64,000 nucleotides of DNA from Pseudomonas sp. MWU13-2100. GTDB taxonomy: Bacteria > Pseudomonadota > Gammaproteobacteria > Pseudomonadales > Pseudomonadaceae. This document shows, in pieces, positions 44,437 to 53,781 of this stretch (position 1 is its first letter; every line of letters begins with the position of its first letter). The stretch lies in the NCBI RefSeq assembly GCF_023242365.1, contig NZ_JALLIX010000012.1, positions 1 to 64,000 of the forward strand, read 5' to 3'. Both the position numbers and the translations under genes were made by a program. The notes under the pieces are model-generated. The model did no database searches, was not told the DNA's origin, and saw only the letters and a list, made by a program, of their open reading frames with translations.

Positions 44437-44522
44437 GGTGGAATCCTTTGCAGACGAAGCTGGTGCAGCGACAAGGCTGCACCAGGCAGTGCGGGGTTGT
44501 TCGAGGGCGGCGTGGCTGGCGG

Positions 44523-44903
44523 TTACTCGAGGACCAGGATCGCGTCCATCTCGACCTGCGAGCCGCGCGGCAGGGCGGCAACACCGATGGCGGCACGGGC
44601 CGGGTAAGGCTGCTGGAAGTACTTGCCCATGATCTCGTTGACCTTGGCGAAGTGGCTCAGGTCGGTGAGGAAGATGTTCAGTTTGACGATGTCCTTGAAC
44701 GAACCGCCAGCGGCTTCGGCCACGGCCTTGAGGTTTTCGAAGACCTGTACGGTCTGGGCTTCGAAGCCTTCCACCAGTTCCATGGTTTTCGGGTCCAGGG
44801 GAATCTGGCCGGACATGTAGACGGTGTTGCCGGCCTTGATCGCCTGGGAGTAGGTGCCGATGGCGGCTGGGGCTTTGTCGCTGCTGATAACGGTCTTGCT
44901 CAT
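44523..44903 (-). CDS. ridA: Reactive imine deaminase RidA
   Basis: RidA hydrolyses 2-aminoacrylate and related imines made by PLP enzymes. The 126-residue protein has the family signature [19 protein letters not shown] (~105-120), including the Arg that binds the substrate carboxylate, plus [10 protein letters not shown] and [15 protein letters not shown]. It follows spoT by 45 bp, a common arrangement. Confidence 0.95.
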   Translation of the reverse strand: MSKTVISSDKAPAAIGTYSQAIKAGNTVYMSGQIPLDPKTMELVEGFEAQTVQVFENLKAVAEAAGGSFKDIVKLNIFLTDLSHFAKVNEIMGKYFQQPYPARAAIGVAALPRGSQVEMDAILVLE

Positions 44904-44948
44904 GAAGGGGTTCCTTGTAATGGGCGGCTACGTAGACGGGCTATTGAG

Positions 44949-47054
44949 CTATGCGCGCATGCGAGTGATGCGGATCACGCCGGTCAGGGCGCGCAGTTTC
45001 TTGATTACGCGGGCCAGGTGCACGCGGTCATGCACGCTGACCACCAGTTGGACCACGCTGATGCGACCATCGCGTTCGTCCATGCTGATTTTCTCGATAT
45101 TGCCGTCGGCGGCATTGACGCTGCTGGCCAGCAGGGCGATCAGGCCGCGCTGGTGTTCCAGCTCGACGCGCAGTTCGACGTTGAATTCGCCGGTGACATC
45201 CTTGGCCCAGGAGAGCTGGATGCATTTTTCCGGGTTGTGGCGGATTTCGCTGATATTGCGGCAGTTGTCCAGGTGTACCACCATGCCTTTGCCGGCGGAC
45301 AGGTGACCGACAATCGGGTCGCCCGGGATCGGCGTGCAGCACTTGGCGTAGCTGAGCACCAGGCCTTCGGTGCCGCGGATCGCCAGCGGGCCTTCGGGGC
45401 TGGGCAGTTGTTCGCCTTCGCCGAGCAGGCGGCGGGCGACCACATAGGCCATGCGATTGCCCAGGCCGATGTCTTCCAGCAGGTCTTCGATCAGTTCCAG
45501 GCGGTACTCGTGGAGCATGGCCTGCACGCGCTCGGCCGGGATCTTGTCCAGGGCGCTGTCGAAACCGTTGAGTACCTTGTTCAGCAGGCGTTCGCCCAGG
45601 CTGATGGATTCGGAGCGACGCTGCAGTTTCAGTGCGTGGCGGATATGCGTGCGGGCCTTGCCGGTGACCACGAAGTTGAGCCAGGCCGGGTTCGGGCGCG
45701 CACCCGGGGCGCTGACGATCTCGACCGTGGAGCCGCTTTGCAGCGGTTCGGACAGAGGTGCGAGACGGCGATTGATCCGACAGGCAATGCAGCTGTTGCC
45801 GACGTCGGTGTGCACCGCGTAGGCAAAGTCCACCGCCGTGGAGCCTTTGGGCAGCTCCATGATCCGGCCCTTGGGCGTGAACACGTAGACCTCGTCCGGG
45901 AACAGGTCGATCTTCACGCTTTCGATGAACTCCAGGGAGTTGCCGGCGCGTTGCTGCATTTCCAGCACGCCCTTGACCCACTGGCGGGCCCGGGCATGGG
46001 TGCCCTTGGGCTGCTCGTCGCCGCTGGACTTGTACAGCCAGTGGGCGGCGATGCCGTTGTTGGCCATCTCTTCCATTTCGCGGGTGCGAATCTGGATCTC
46101 GATCGGCACGCCGTGCATGCCGAACAGCGTGGTATGCAGTGACTGATAGCCGTTGGCCTTGGGAATCGCGATGTAGTCCTTGAAGCGGCCGGGCAGGGGC
46201 TTGTACAAATTATGCACGGCACCGAGGACCCGATAGCAGGTGTCGACCTTATCGACGATGATCCGGAATGCGTAGACGTCCATGATCTCGTTGAAGGCTC
46301 GGCGCTTGCCGCGCATCTTGGTGTAGATGCCGTACAGGTGCTTCTGGCGTCCGCTGACCTCGCCCTGGATTTCGTCGACGGCCAGGCAGTGGCTCAGGGA
46401 CTCTTCGATCTTGTTGACGATTTCCTTGCGGTTGCCCCGGGCGCGCTTGACCGCCTGGTAGATCCGCGCGGAACGCATCGGGTGCATGGCCTTGAAGCCG
46501 AGGTCTTCGAATTCGATGCGGATCGCATGCATGCCCAGACGGTTGGCGATGGGCGCATAGATTTCGAGGGTTTCCTTGGCGATGCGCCGGCGCTTTTCGC
46601 CGGACAGCACTTCAAGGGTGCGCATGTTGTGCAGGCGGTCGGCGAGCTTGACCAGGATCACGCGAATATCGCGGGCCATGGCCATGGCCATCTTCTGGAA
46701 GTTTTCCGCCTGGGCTTCGGCCTTGGTCTCGAAATTCATCTGGGTCAGTTTGCTGACCCCGTCGACCAGTTCGGCCACGGTTTCACCGAACTGCGCTTGC
46801 AGCGCTTCCTTGGCGATCCCGGTGTCTTCGATCACGTCATGGAGCATGGCGGCCATCAGGCTCTGATGGTCCATGTGCATGTCGGCAAGAATGTTGGCCA
46901 CCGCCAGCGGATGCGTGACGTAGGCTTCGCCGCTGCGACGGCGTTGACCGTCATGGGCTTGTTCGGCGTAGAAGTACGCCCGACGGACCAGGTTGACCTG
47001 GTCGGCGCCGAGGTAGGTCGATAAGCGATCGGCGAGGGCGTCTATGCTCGGCAT
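44949..47054 (-). CDS. spoT: Bifunctional (p)ppGpp synthetase/hydrolase SpoT
   Basis: SpoT makes and degrades (p)ppGpp in response to nutrient stress. The 701-residue protein has the HD hydrolase domain (THPLAVANILADMHMDHQSL, HDVIED), the synthetase domain (DYIAIPKANGYQSLHTTLFG), a TGS domain (VYVFTPKGRIMELPKGSTAV), and a C-terminal ACT domain ending in GVIRITRMRA. The intact HDxxED motif shows that hydrolase activity is kept, which distinguishes it from RelA. It follows rpoZ after 60 bp, in the gmk-rpoZ-spoT-ridA order. Confidence 0.97.
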   Translation of the reverse strand: MPSIDALADRLSTYLGADQVNLVRRAYFYAEQAHDGQRRRSGEAYVTHPLAVANILADMHMDHQSLMAAMLHDVIEDTGIAKEALQAQFGETVAELVDGVSKLTQMNFETKAEAQAENFQKMAMAMARDIRVILVKLADRLHNMRTLEVLSGEKRRRIAKETLEIYAPIANRLGMHAIRIEFEDLGFKAMHPMRSARIYQAVKRARGNRKEIVNKIEESLSHCLAVDEIQGEVSGRQKHLYGIYTKMRGKRRAFNEIMDVYAFRIIVDKVDTCYRVLGAVHNLYKPLPGRFKDYIAIPKANGYQSLHTTLFGMHGVPIEIQIRTREMEEMANNGIAAHWLYKSSGDEQPKGTHARARQWVKGVLEMQQRAGNSLEFIESVKIDLFPDEVYVFTPKGRIMELPKGSTAVDFAYAVHTDVGNSCIACRINRRLAPLSEPLQSGSTVEIVSAPGARPNPAWLNFVVTGKARTHIRHALKLQRRSESISLGERLLNKVLNGFDSALDKIPAERVQAMLHEYRLELIEDLLEDIGLGNRMAYVVARRLLGEGEQLPSPEGPLAIRGTEGLVLSYAKCCTPIPGDPIVGHLSAGKGMVVHLDNCRNISEIRHNPEKCIQLSWAKDVTGEFNVELRVELEHQRGLIALLASSVNAADGNIEKISMDERDGRISVVQLVVSVHDRVHLARVIKKLRALTGVIRITRMRA

Positions 47055-47114
47055 GAGGTTTCCCCCGACCGAAGCTTTGTACCCTGCGCCGTGCTCCGTC
47101 GACCAGGCATAGGC

Positions 47115-47378
47115 TTAGACGGCCTCGTTGGACTCGTCCTCGAAGGCCGCGAAGACTGGGTCTTCATGGACGATATCCTGTTCAGCGATGAACGCGTCCG
47201 TCACGTAGCCTTCGGCGATTTCCCGCAGCGCCATTACGGTTGGTTTGTCATTTTCCCACGCCAGCTTCGGCTCTTTGCCGCCGGTCGCCAGTTGACGAGC
47301 GCGCTTGGTGGAGAGCATGACCAGCTCAAAACGGTTAGCCACATGTTCTAGGCAGTCTTCAACGGTTACGCGGGCCAT
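47115..47378 (-). CDS. rpoZ: RNA polymerase omega subunit
   Basis: The 87-residue protein [20 protein letters not shown] is omega, which helps assemble RNA polymerase and forms part of a ppGpp site. The start at 47378 gives the usual length and the conserved MARVTVEDC beginning; an ATG 30 bp upstream is discounted. It sits between gmk and spoT, so the ppGpp enzyme and its polymerase partner are encoded together. Confidence 0.96.
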   Translation of the reverse strand: MARVTVEDCLEHVANRFELVMLSTKRARQLATGGKEPKLAWENDKPTVMALREIAEGYVTDAFIAEQDIVHEDPVFAAFEDESNEAV

Positions 47379-47441
47379 GGTGTTCCTCGTAGCAAATGCG
47401 GTAATCACGCTACCCGGATGGGCGAGCGGACTGAACAGTTT

Positions 47442-47477
47442 AAAAAATCACCAGCGTTTAGGGAAGCGCTGATTTTT
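47442..47477 (-). terminator. Intrinsic terminator after gmk
   Basis: On the minus strand, AAAAATC-AGCG pairs with CGCT-GATTTTT (with a three-base bulge) and is followed by a T-run. It lies about 70 bp after the gmk stop and upstream of rpoZ, so rpoZ-spoT probably also have their own promoter. Confidence 0.6.
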
Positions 47478-47545
47478 CCGGCTGCTTCGCCGACGCGCTA
47501 CGAGTACCAATGTAAAGCCCTCGCGGCGCTTTTGGGAAGTGTTGC

Positions 47546-48172
<627 letters not shown>

Positions 48173-48178
48173 TTAGCC

Positions 48179-49042
48179 TTACTCGATGTTCTGTACTTGT
48201 TCGCGCATTTGCTCGATCAACACCTTGAGATTGACCGCCGCCTGGGTGCTGCGCGGGTCGAAGGCCTTGGAACCGAGGGTGTTGGCTTCGCGATTGAGTT
48301 CCTGCATCAGGAAGTCCAGGCGTCGGCCGGCCGCGCCGCCGGACTTGAGCACCCGGCGGACTTCGATGATATGGGTGGCGAGGCGGTCGAGTTCTTCGGC
48401 CACGTCGCTTTTCTGCGCCAGCAGGACCATTTCCTGCTCCAGGCGGGTCGGATCCAGCTCGGCTTTCATGTCGGCGAAGCGGTCGAGGACTTTCTGGCGC
48501 TGGCTGGCGAGCATCTGCGGCACCTGTTCGCGCAGGGTCGCGACATCGCCTTCGATGGCGTCCAGGCGCTCGACGATCAAGCGGGCCAGTTCCGCGCCTT
48601 CGCGCTGGCGGCCGTTCTTGAGTTCCTTGAGGCCCAGGTTGAACAGGGTCAATGCCTCGTTGTTCAGGGCCTGCGGGTCGCTGGCGTCGGCCACCAGCAC
48701 GCCGGGCCAGGCGAGGACCTCCAGCGGGTTCAGCGCGGCGGGCTGCTTGATCAGGCTGGCGACGGTCTCAGCGGCGGCGATCAACTGCGTGGCGCGCTCG
48801 CGGTCGATCTGCAGGGCCTTGCCAGTGGTTTCCTCGGTGAAGCGCAGGGTGCATTCCAGCTTGCCCCGGGACAGGCCCTGGCGCAGGGCCTCGCGAACCG
48901 CGCCCTCGAGGTCACGGAAGGATTCCGGCAAGCGCAGGTGGGGTTCCAGGTAGCGGCTGTTGACCGAGCGCAGCTCCCAGCTCAGGGTGCCCTGGCTGAC
49001 GGCGCTTTCGACGCGGGCGAAGGCGGTCATGCTGTGGACCAT
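48179..49042 (-). CDS. yicC: YicC-type endoribonuclease family protein
   Basis: The start at 49042 (MVHSMTAFARVES) gives 287 residues, the family size. The N-terminal YicC domain contains WELRSVNSRYLEPHLRLPE, and the C-terminal DUF1732 domain has RRLDFLMQELNREANTLGSK. E. coli YicC (RnaYic) is reported to act as an endoribonuclease; activity here is inferred. The longer upstream frame passes into REP sequence and is not used. Confidence 0.93.
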   Translation of the reverse strand: MVHSMTAFARVESAVSQGTLSWELRSVNSRYLEPHLRLPESFRDLEGAVREALRQGLSRGKLECTLRFTEETTGKALQIDRERATQLIAAAETVASLIKQPAALNPLEVLAWPGVLVADASDPQALNNEALTLFNLGLKELKNGRQREGAELARLIVERLDAIEGDVATLREQVPQMLASQRQKVLDRFADMKAELDPTRLEQEMVLLAQKSDVAEELDRLATHIIEVRRVLKSGGAAGRRLDFLMQELNREANTLGSKAFDPRSTQAAVNLKVLIEQMREQVQNIE

Positions 49043-49163
49043 GGAAGTACCTCGCGATTCTGGTTCGCCGCCGCGTGGGCGGGGCGGACCGATGAATGAA
49101 TTAAAGCCGACAGGCAGCAAAGGCGCAGGATTGTAGCGCAGTGCGGTCGCAGTCCCCAAACCT

Positions 49164-49257
49164 TGTGGGAGCGGAGCTTGCCCGCGAAGGGGGGGGGCGC
49201 CGCGGTTATTCAGATACACAGCGTTATCGTTCTTCGCGGGCAAGCTCCGCTCCCACA
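49164..49257. repeat. REP inverted pair, 26-bp perfect arms
   Basis: Arms at 49164-49189 and 49232-49257 carry the TGTGGGAGCGGAGCTTGCCC core and its complement. They are placed between the divergent yicC and rph genes. A run of nine G follows the left arm. Confidence 0.85.
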
Positions 49258-49380
49258 TTTCAAGTCCGCGTTTTGTGCTTCAGAGCCTTTGGTGCGGCTG
49301 TAACCTTTTTAGACGTGCCCAGAGCGAGTCATGACCTCTATAATGCCGGGTAGATTTCCGTCCTCGTACAGGTATTCCCA

Positions 49381-50103
49381 ATGAAACGTCCAAGTGGTCG
49401 CGCCGCCGATCAGCTTCGCTCGATCCGCATCACCCGCAACTACACCAAACACGCCGAGGGATCCGTACTGGTCGAGTTCGGTGATACCAAAGTGATTTGC
49501 ACGGTCAGTGTCGAGAACGGTGTGCCGCGTTTCCTCAAGGGCCAGGGCCAGGGTTGGCTGACCGCCGAGTACGGCATGCTGCCGCGTGCCACCGGCGAGC
49601 GTAACCAGCGTGAGGCCAGCCGTGGCAAGCAAGGCGGCCGGACCCTGGAGATCCAGCGCCTGATCGGCCGTTCGCTGCGCGCCGCGCTGGACATGTCCAA
49701 GCTGGGTGATGTGACCCTGTATGTCGACTGCGATGTGATCCAGGCCGACGGTGGCACCCGCACCGCGTCCATCACCGGTGCCATGGTTGCACTGGTCGAC
49801 GCCTTGGCGGTGATCAAGAAGCGTGGCGGCTTGAAGGGCGGTAGCCCGCTCAAGCAGATGATCGCTGCGGTGTCGGTGGGTATGTACCAGGGCGAGCCGG
49901 TGCTCGACCTCGATTACCTGGAAGACTCGGCGGCCGAGACCGACCTGAACGTGGTCATGACCAGCACGGGCGGTTTCATTGAAGTCCAGGGCACGGCCGA
50001 AGGCGCGCCGTTCCAGCCAGAAGACCTGAACGCGATGCTGGCGCTGGCGCAGAAAGGCATGAACGACATTTTCGAATTGCAGAAAGCCGCCTTGGCCGAC
50101 TGA
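49381..50103 (+). CDS. rph: Ribonuclease PH
   Basis: RNase PH trims the 3' ends of tRNA precursors by phosphorolysis. The 240-residue protein has [20 protein letters not shown], the phosphate-site region [20 protein letters not shown], and [19 protein letters not shown]. It is full length, unlike the well-known truncated rph-1 of E. coli K-12. Confidence 0.97.
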   Translation: MKRPSGRAADQLRSIRITRNYTKHAEGSVLVEFGDTKVICTVSVENGVPRFLKGQGQGWLTAEYGMLPRATGERNQREASRGKQGGRTLEIQRLIGRSLRAALDMSKLGDVTLYVDCDVIQADGGTRTASITGAMVALVDALAVIKKRGGLKGGSPLKQMIAAVSVGMYQGEPVLDLDYLEDSAAETDLNVVMTSTGGFIEVQGTAEGAPFQPEDLNAMLALAQKGMNDIFELQKAALAD

Positions 50104-50137
50104 GCAACCGAACCGTTTTCAGCATAAGGAGCGCGTG

Positions 50138-50506
50138 ATGAATGACGATCAGTTACCCGTAACCACTCCGAGCCAGGAAGTCAGGCAGTGGGCGATGTTC
50201 TGTCATTTGTCGGCGTTTCTCGGCTACTGGTTTCCGTTCGGTAGTCTGATCGGCCCGCTGATTCTTTGGCAGATGAAGCGCGAGCAGGACCCGTTCATCG
50301 ACGCCCAGGGCAAGGAAGCGCTGAACTTCCAGATCACCGTGGCGGTGGCGGCGATGGTCTGTATCCCGCTGATGTTCGTCCTGATCGGCATCCCGCTGTT
50401 CGGTCTGCTGGTGATCGCGGCGGTGGTGTTGACCATCATTGCCGGGGTCAAGGCCAATGAGGGCGTGGCGTACCGCTATCCCTTCACCTGGCGCCCGATC
50501 AAGTAG
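50138..50506 (+). CDS. DUF4870 small membrane protein
   Basis: The 122-residue protein has the DUF4870 pattern: WAMFCHLSAFLGYWFPFG, then GPLILWQMKREQDPFIDAQG and ALNFQITV, followed by two hydrophobic helices (~65-100). It is predicted to be an inner-membrane protein with about three spans; function is unknown. The ATG at 50138 is preferred over the overlapping GTG at 50135, and an AGGAGC site lies upstream. It follows rph by 34 bp. Confidence 0.85.
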   Translation: MNDDQLPVTTPSQEVRQWAMFCHLSAFLGYWFPFGSLIGPLILWQMKREQDPFIDAQGKEALNFQITVAVAAMVCIPLMFVLIGIPLFGLLVIAAVVLTIIAGVKANEGVAYRYPFTWRPIK

Positions 50507-50539
50507 CCCCGGGCAGCGCTGCGTCAGGCGCTGGCACGC

Positions 50540-50568
50540 AAAAAAGCCGACTTGGCGTCGGCTTTTTT
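50540..50568. terminator. Bidirectional intrinsic terminator
   Basis: A-run, GCCGAC (50546-50551), TTGGC loop, GTCGGC (50557-50562) and six T form a textbook terminator for the plus-strand gene. The matching A-run lets it also stop crc transcription from the other side. Confidence 0.92.
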
Positions 50569-50586
50569 GTCACTGCGAAAAGACGC

Positions 50587-51366
50587 TTAGATGGTCAGCG
50601 TCCAGTCGTAGTCGACGATCAGCGGCGCGTGCTGCGAGAAGCGCGGCTGGCGCGGCAGGCGTGCACTGCGGACGAAACGGCGCAGGCCCGGGGTCAGCAA
50701 CTGATAGTCGAAACGCCAGCCGAGGTTGAGCATCTCGGCCTGTTCGTTATCCGGCCACCAGCTGTACTGGTCGCCTTCGCGGCTGACTTCGCGCAGGGCA
50801 TCGACATAACCCATGTTGCCGACAATCTCATCCATCCAGGCCCGTTCCGGCGCCAGGAAGCCCGGGGATTGCTGGCTGTCGCGCCAGTTCTTGATGTCCA
50901 GCTTCTGTTGCGCGACGTACAGCGAGCCACAGTAGATGTATTCACGACGTTTGCGCCGCTGTTTATCCAGGTAGCGAGCGAAGTCGTCCATAAGCTTGAA
51001 CTTCTGGTTCAAGTCTTCATCGCCGTTCTGCCCCGAGGGAAGCAGCAAGGTCGCGATGCTGACCTTATCGAAATCGGCTTGCAGGTAGCGCCCGTAGCGG
51101 TCTGCCGTCTCGAAACCGAGACCGCTGATGACAGCCTTCGGTTGCAACCGCGAATACAGAGCCACGCCACCCTGGGCGGGGACTTCGGCATCGCAGGCAT
51201 AAAGGAAGTAGCCATCCAGTTGGAAGGCTGGGTCGTCCAGTTCAAAGGCGGAGGCGCGGGTGTCCTGCAGGCAGATGACGTCGGCATTCTGAGCTTGCAG
51301 CCAACTGAGCAAACCACGCTCGACTGCGGCCTGAATACCATTGACGTTCACACTGATGATCCGCAT
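50587..51366 (-). CDS. crc: Catabolite repression control protein Crc
   Basis: Crc works with Hfq to block translation of catabolic mRNAs in pseudomonads. The start at 51366 (MRIISVNVNGIQAAV) gives 259 residues, the normal length. The fold is exonuclease III/EEP-like (VICLQDTRASAFELDD, CGSLYVAQQKLDIKNW). Pseudomonas Crc is not an active nuclease; the altered QDTRA and CGSLYV segments, where exonuclease III has its catalytic E and D-x-N, agree. It is divergent from pyrE. Confidence 0.96.
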   Translation of the reverse strand: MRIISVNVNGIQAAVERGLLSWLQAQNADVICLQDTRASAFELDDPAFQLDGYFLYACDAEVPAQGGVALYSRLQPKAVISGLGFETADRYGRYLQADFDKVSIATLLLPSGQNGDEDLNQKFKLMDDFARYLDKQRRKRREYIYCGSLYVAQQKLDIKNWRDSQQSPGFLAPERAWMDEIVGNMGYVDALREVSREGDQYSWWPDNEQAEMLNLGWRFDYQLLTPGLRRFVRSARLPRQPRFSQHAPLIVDYDWTLTI

Positions 51367-51371
51367 AAATG

Positions 51372-51448
51372 GCCCCAAAAATCACGTGCGTGTATGATAC
51401 CCCAAGGTCTACCTAATTAGCTAAATCCGTGGTATTTGGGGCTTTTTT
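51372..51448 (+). promoter_or_regulatory. pyrE leader with competing hairpins and U-run
   Basis: TTTGGGGC (51435-51442) followed by six T lies just before the pyrE ATG. It can pair with GCCCCAAA (51372-51379) or with CCCCAA (51400-51405). ATACC (51397-51401) can instead pair with GGTAT (51431-51435), which would block the terminator-like stem. The U-run leaves no strong ribosome site except the GGGG itself. Attenuation of pyrE by leader folding is a possible reading. Confidence 0.4.
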
Positions 51449-51449
51449 C

Positions 51450-52091
51450 ATGCAGGCGTATCAACGCGATTTCATTCGTTTCGCCATCGATCGCGGGGTT
51501 TTGCGCTTCGGTGAGTTCACTCTGAAGTCCGGGCGGACCAGCCCTTACTTCTTCAATGCCGGCCTGTTCAACAGCGGTTCGGCCCTGGCCCAGCTGGGGC
51601 GTTTCTATGCGTCGGCGATCGTCGAGAGCGGCATTTCGTTCGACGTGCTGTTTGGTCCGGCCTACAAGGGCATTCCCCTGGCGGCGGCCACCGCCGTGGC
51701 CCTGGCCGAGCATCATGGGCGTGATCTGCCCTGGTGTTTCAACCGCAAGGAAGCCAAGGCCCACGGCGAAGGCGGCAGCCTGGTCGGCGCGCCGCTGGTC
51801 GGCGATGTGCTGATCATCGACGACGTAATCACCGCCGGCACCGCGATCCGCGAGGTGATGCAGATCATCCAGGCCCAGGGCGCCAAGCCTGCCGGCGTGC
51901 TGATCGCCCTCAACCGTCAGGAACGCGGCAATGGCGAGCTGTCGGCGATCCAGGAAGTCGAGCGTGACTTCGCGATCCCGGTGGTCAGCATTGTGTCCCT
52001 GACCCAGGTCCTGCAGTTCCTGGCCGACGATGAGCAGCTCAAGCAGCATCTGCCTGCGGTTGAGGCTTATCGCGCGCAATACGGGATCTGA
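51450..52091 (+). CDS. pyrE: Orotate phosphoribosyltransferase
   Basis: PyrE converts orotate and PRPP to OMP in pyrimidine synthesis. The start at 51450 ([16 protein letters not shown]) gives 213 residues. The PRPP loop [29 protein letters not shown] and the [13 protein letters not shown] region are all intact. Confidence 0.97.
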   Translation: MQAYQRDFIRFAIDRGVLRFGEFTLKSGRTSPYFFNAGLFNSGSALAQLGRFYASAIVESGISFDVLFGPAYKGIPLAAATAVALAEHHGRDLPWCFNRKEAKAHGEGGSLVGAPLVGDVLIIDDVITAGTAIREVMQIIQAQGAKPAGVLIALNRQERGNGELSAIQEVERDFAIPVVSIVSLTQVLQFLADDEQLKQHLPAVEAYRAQYGI

Positions 52092-52097
52092 CCTCCC

Positions 52098-52685
52098 TTG
52101 CGCCGTGGGTATCGGTGGTTGCCCCTGATGCTCTGTGCGTCCTTTGCCGCCCAGGCCGAGGACGCATCCGGCATGCTGCTGTATCGCTATGTCGACGGTA
52201 AAGGCGTCACGGTGCTCGATCGCCAGGTGCCCCCGGAGTATGCGGGCAAGGGCTATCAGGTGCTGAACTCGCGGGGACGGGTGGTGCAGACGATTGCGCC
52301 GGCGCCGACGGCCGAGGAACTGGCGCGCTTACAGGCGCAGAAAGCCCAGGCCGACGCCAATGCACAGCTGTTGCAGCGTTATTCCAGTGTCAGTGAGGTC
52401 GATAAGGCTCAGGCTCGAAAGCTGGCTGAGTTGGATGCGATGCTTGCGAGCATCCAGACCAATCTGCAAGCCCTGCTGGCGCAGCAGGCCGGCTTGCAAA
52501 GCCAGGCGGCGGGGCAGGAGCGGGCGGGGCACGAGGTGTCGCCGCAGTTGCTCGGGCAACTCGCTGGGCTACGGGATGAACAGGCGCGGCTGAGGGCGGA
52601 TATTGCCCGCTACCAGGCGGCACGGGTCCAGGCGCAGCAGGACTTTGCCGTGGATCGGGCGCGGGTGGAGCAGTTGACGCACTGA
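52098..52685 (+). CDS. Exported DUF4124-domain protein
   Basis: The 195-residue precursor begins at a TTG (52098) 6 bp after pyrE and has a signal peptide (WLPLMLCASFAAQA, cut near residue 20). The DUF4124 domain follows at ~25-65 (LLYRYVDGKGVTVLDRQVPP, YQVLN). The rest is a long Gln/Ala-rich coiled coil (~75-195). It is predicted to be periplasmic; function is unknown. No ATG start with a better ribosome site was seen. Confidence 0.8.
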   Translation: MRRGYRWLPLMLCASFAAQAEDASGMLLYRYVDGKGVTVLDRQVPPEYAGKGYQVLNSRGRVVQTIAPAPTAEELARLQAQKAQADANAQLLQRYSSVSEVDKAQARKLAELDAMLASIQTNLQALLAQQAGLQSQAAGQERAGHEVSPQLLGQLAGLRDEQARLRADIARYQAARVQAQQDFAVDRARVEQLTH

Positions 52686-52747
52686 CACAAGGTCAACGCG
52701 AGCCTGCAAAGAAGACTGCCTCGACTTGCAACTACGGCTGACGCGAC

Positions 52748-52790
52748 CCCCGTGGGAGCCGGCAAGCCAGCTCCTACAGGGGGGCGTTTT
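52748..52790. repeat. REP-like palindrome after DUF4124 gene
   Basis: CCCCCGTGGGAGC and GCTCCTACAGGGGG form imperfect arms around GGCAAGCC. It lies between the convergent DUF4124 and argB genes and could serve as a terminator for either. Confidence 0.65.
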
Positions 52791-52811
52791 CGAGTCTGTG
52801 TTTCGGCTTGA

Positions 52812-53717
<906 letters not shown>

Positions 53718-53781
53718 TCAGGGCTCCGGTGGAACAAGTGGTCGGACGGTGCAAAGACTATGCTTTTACACCGTCCAGAGG

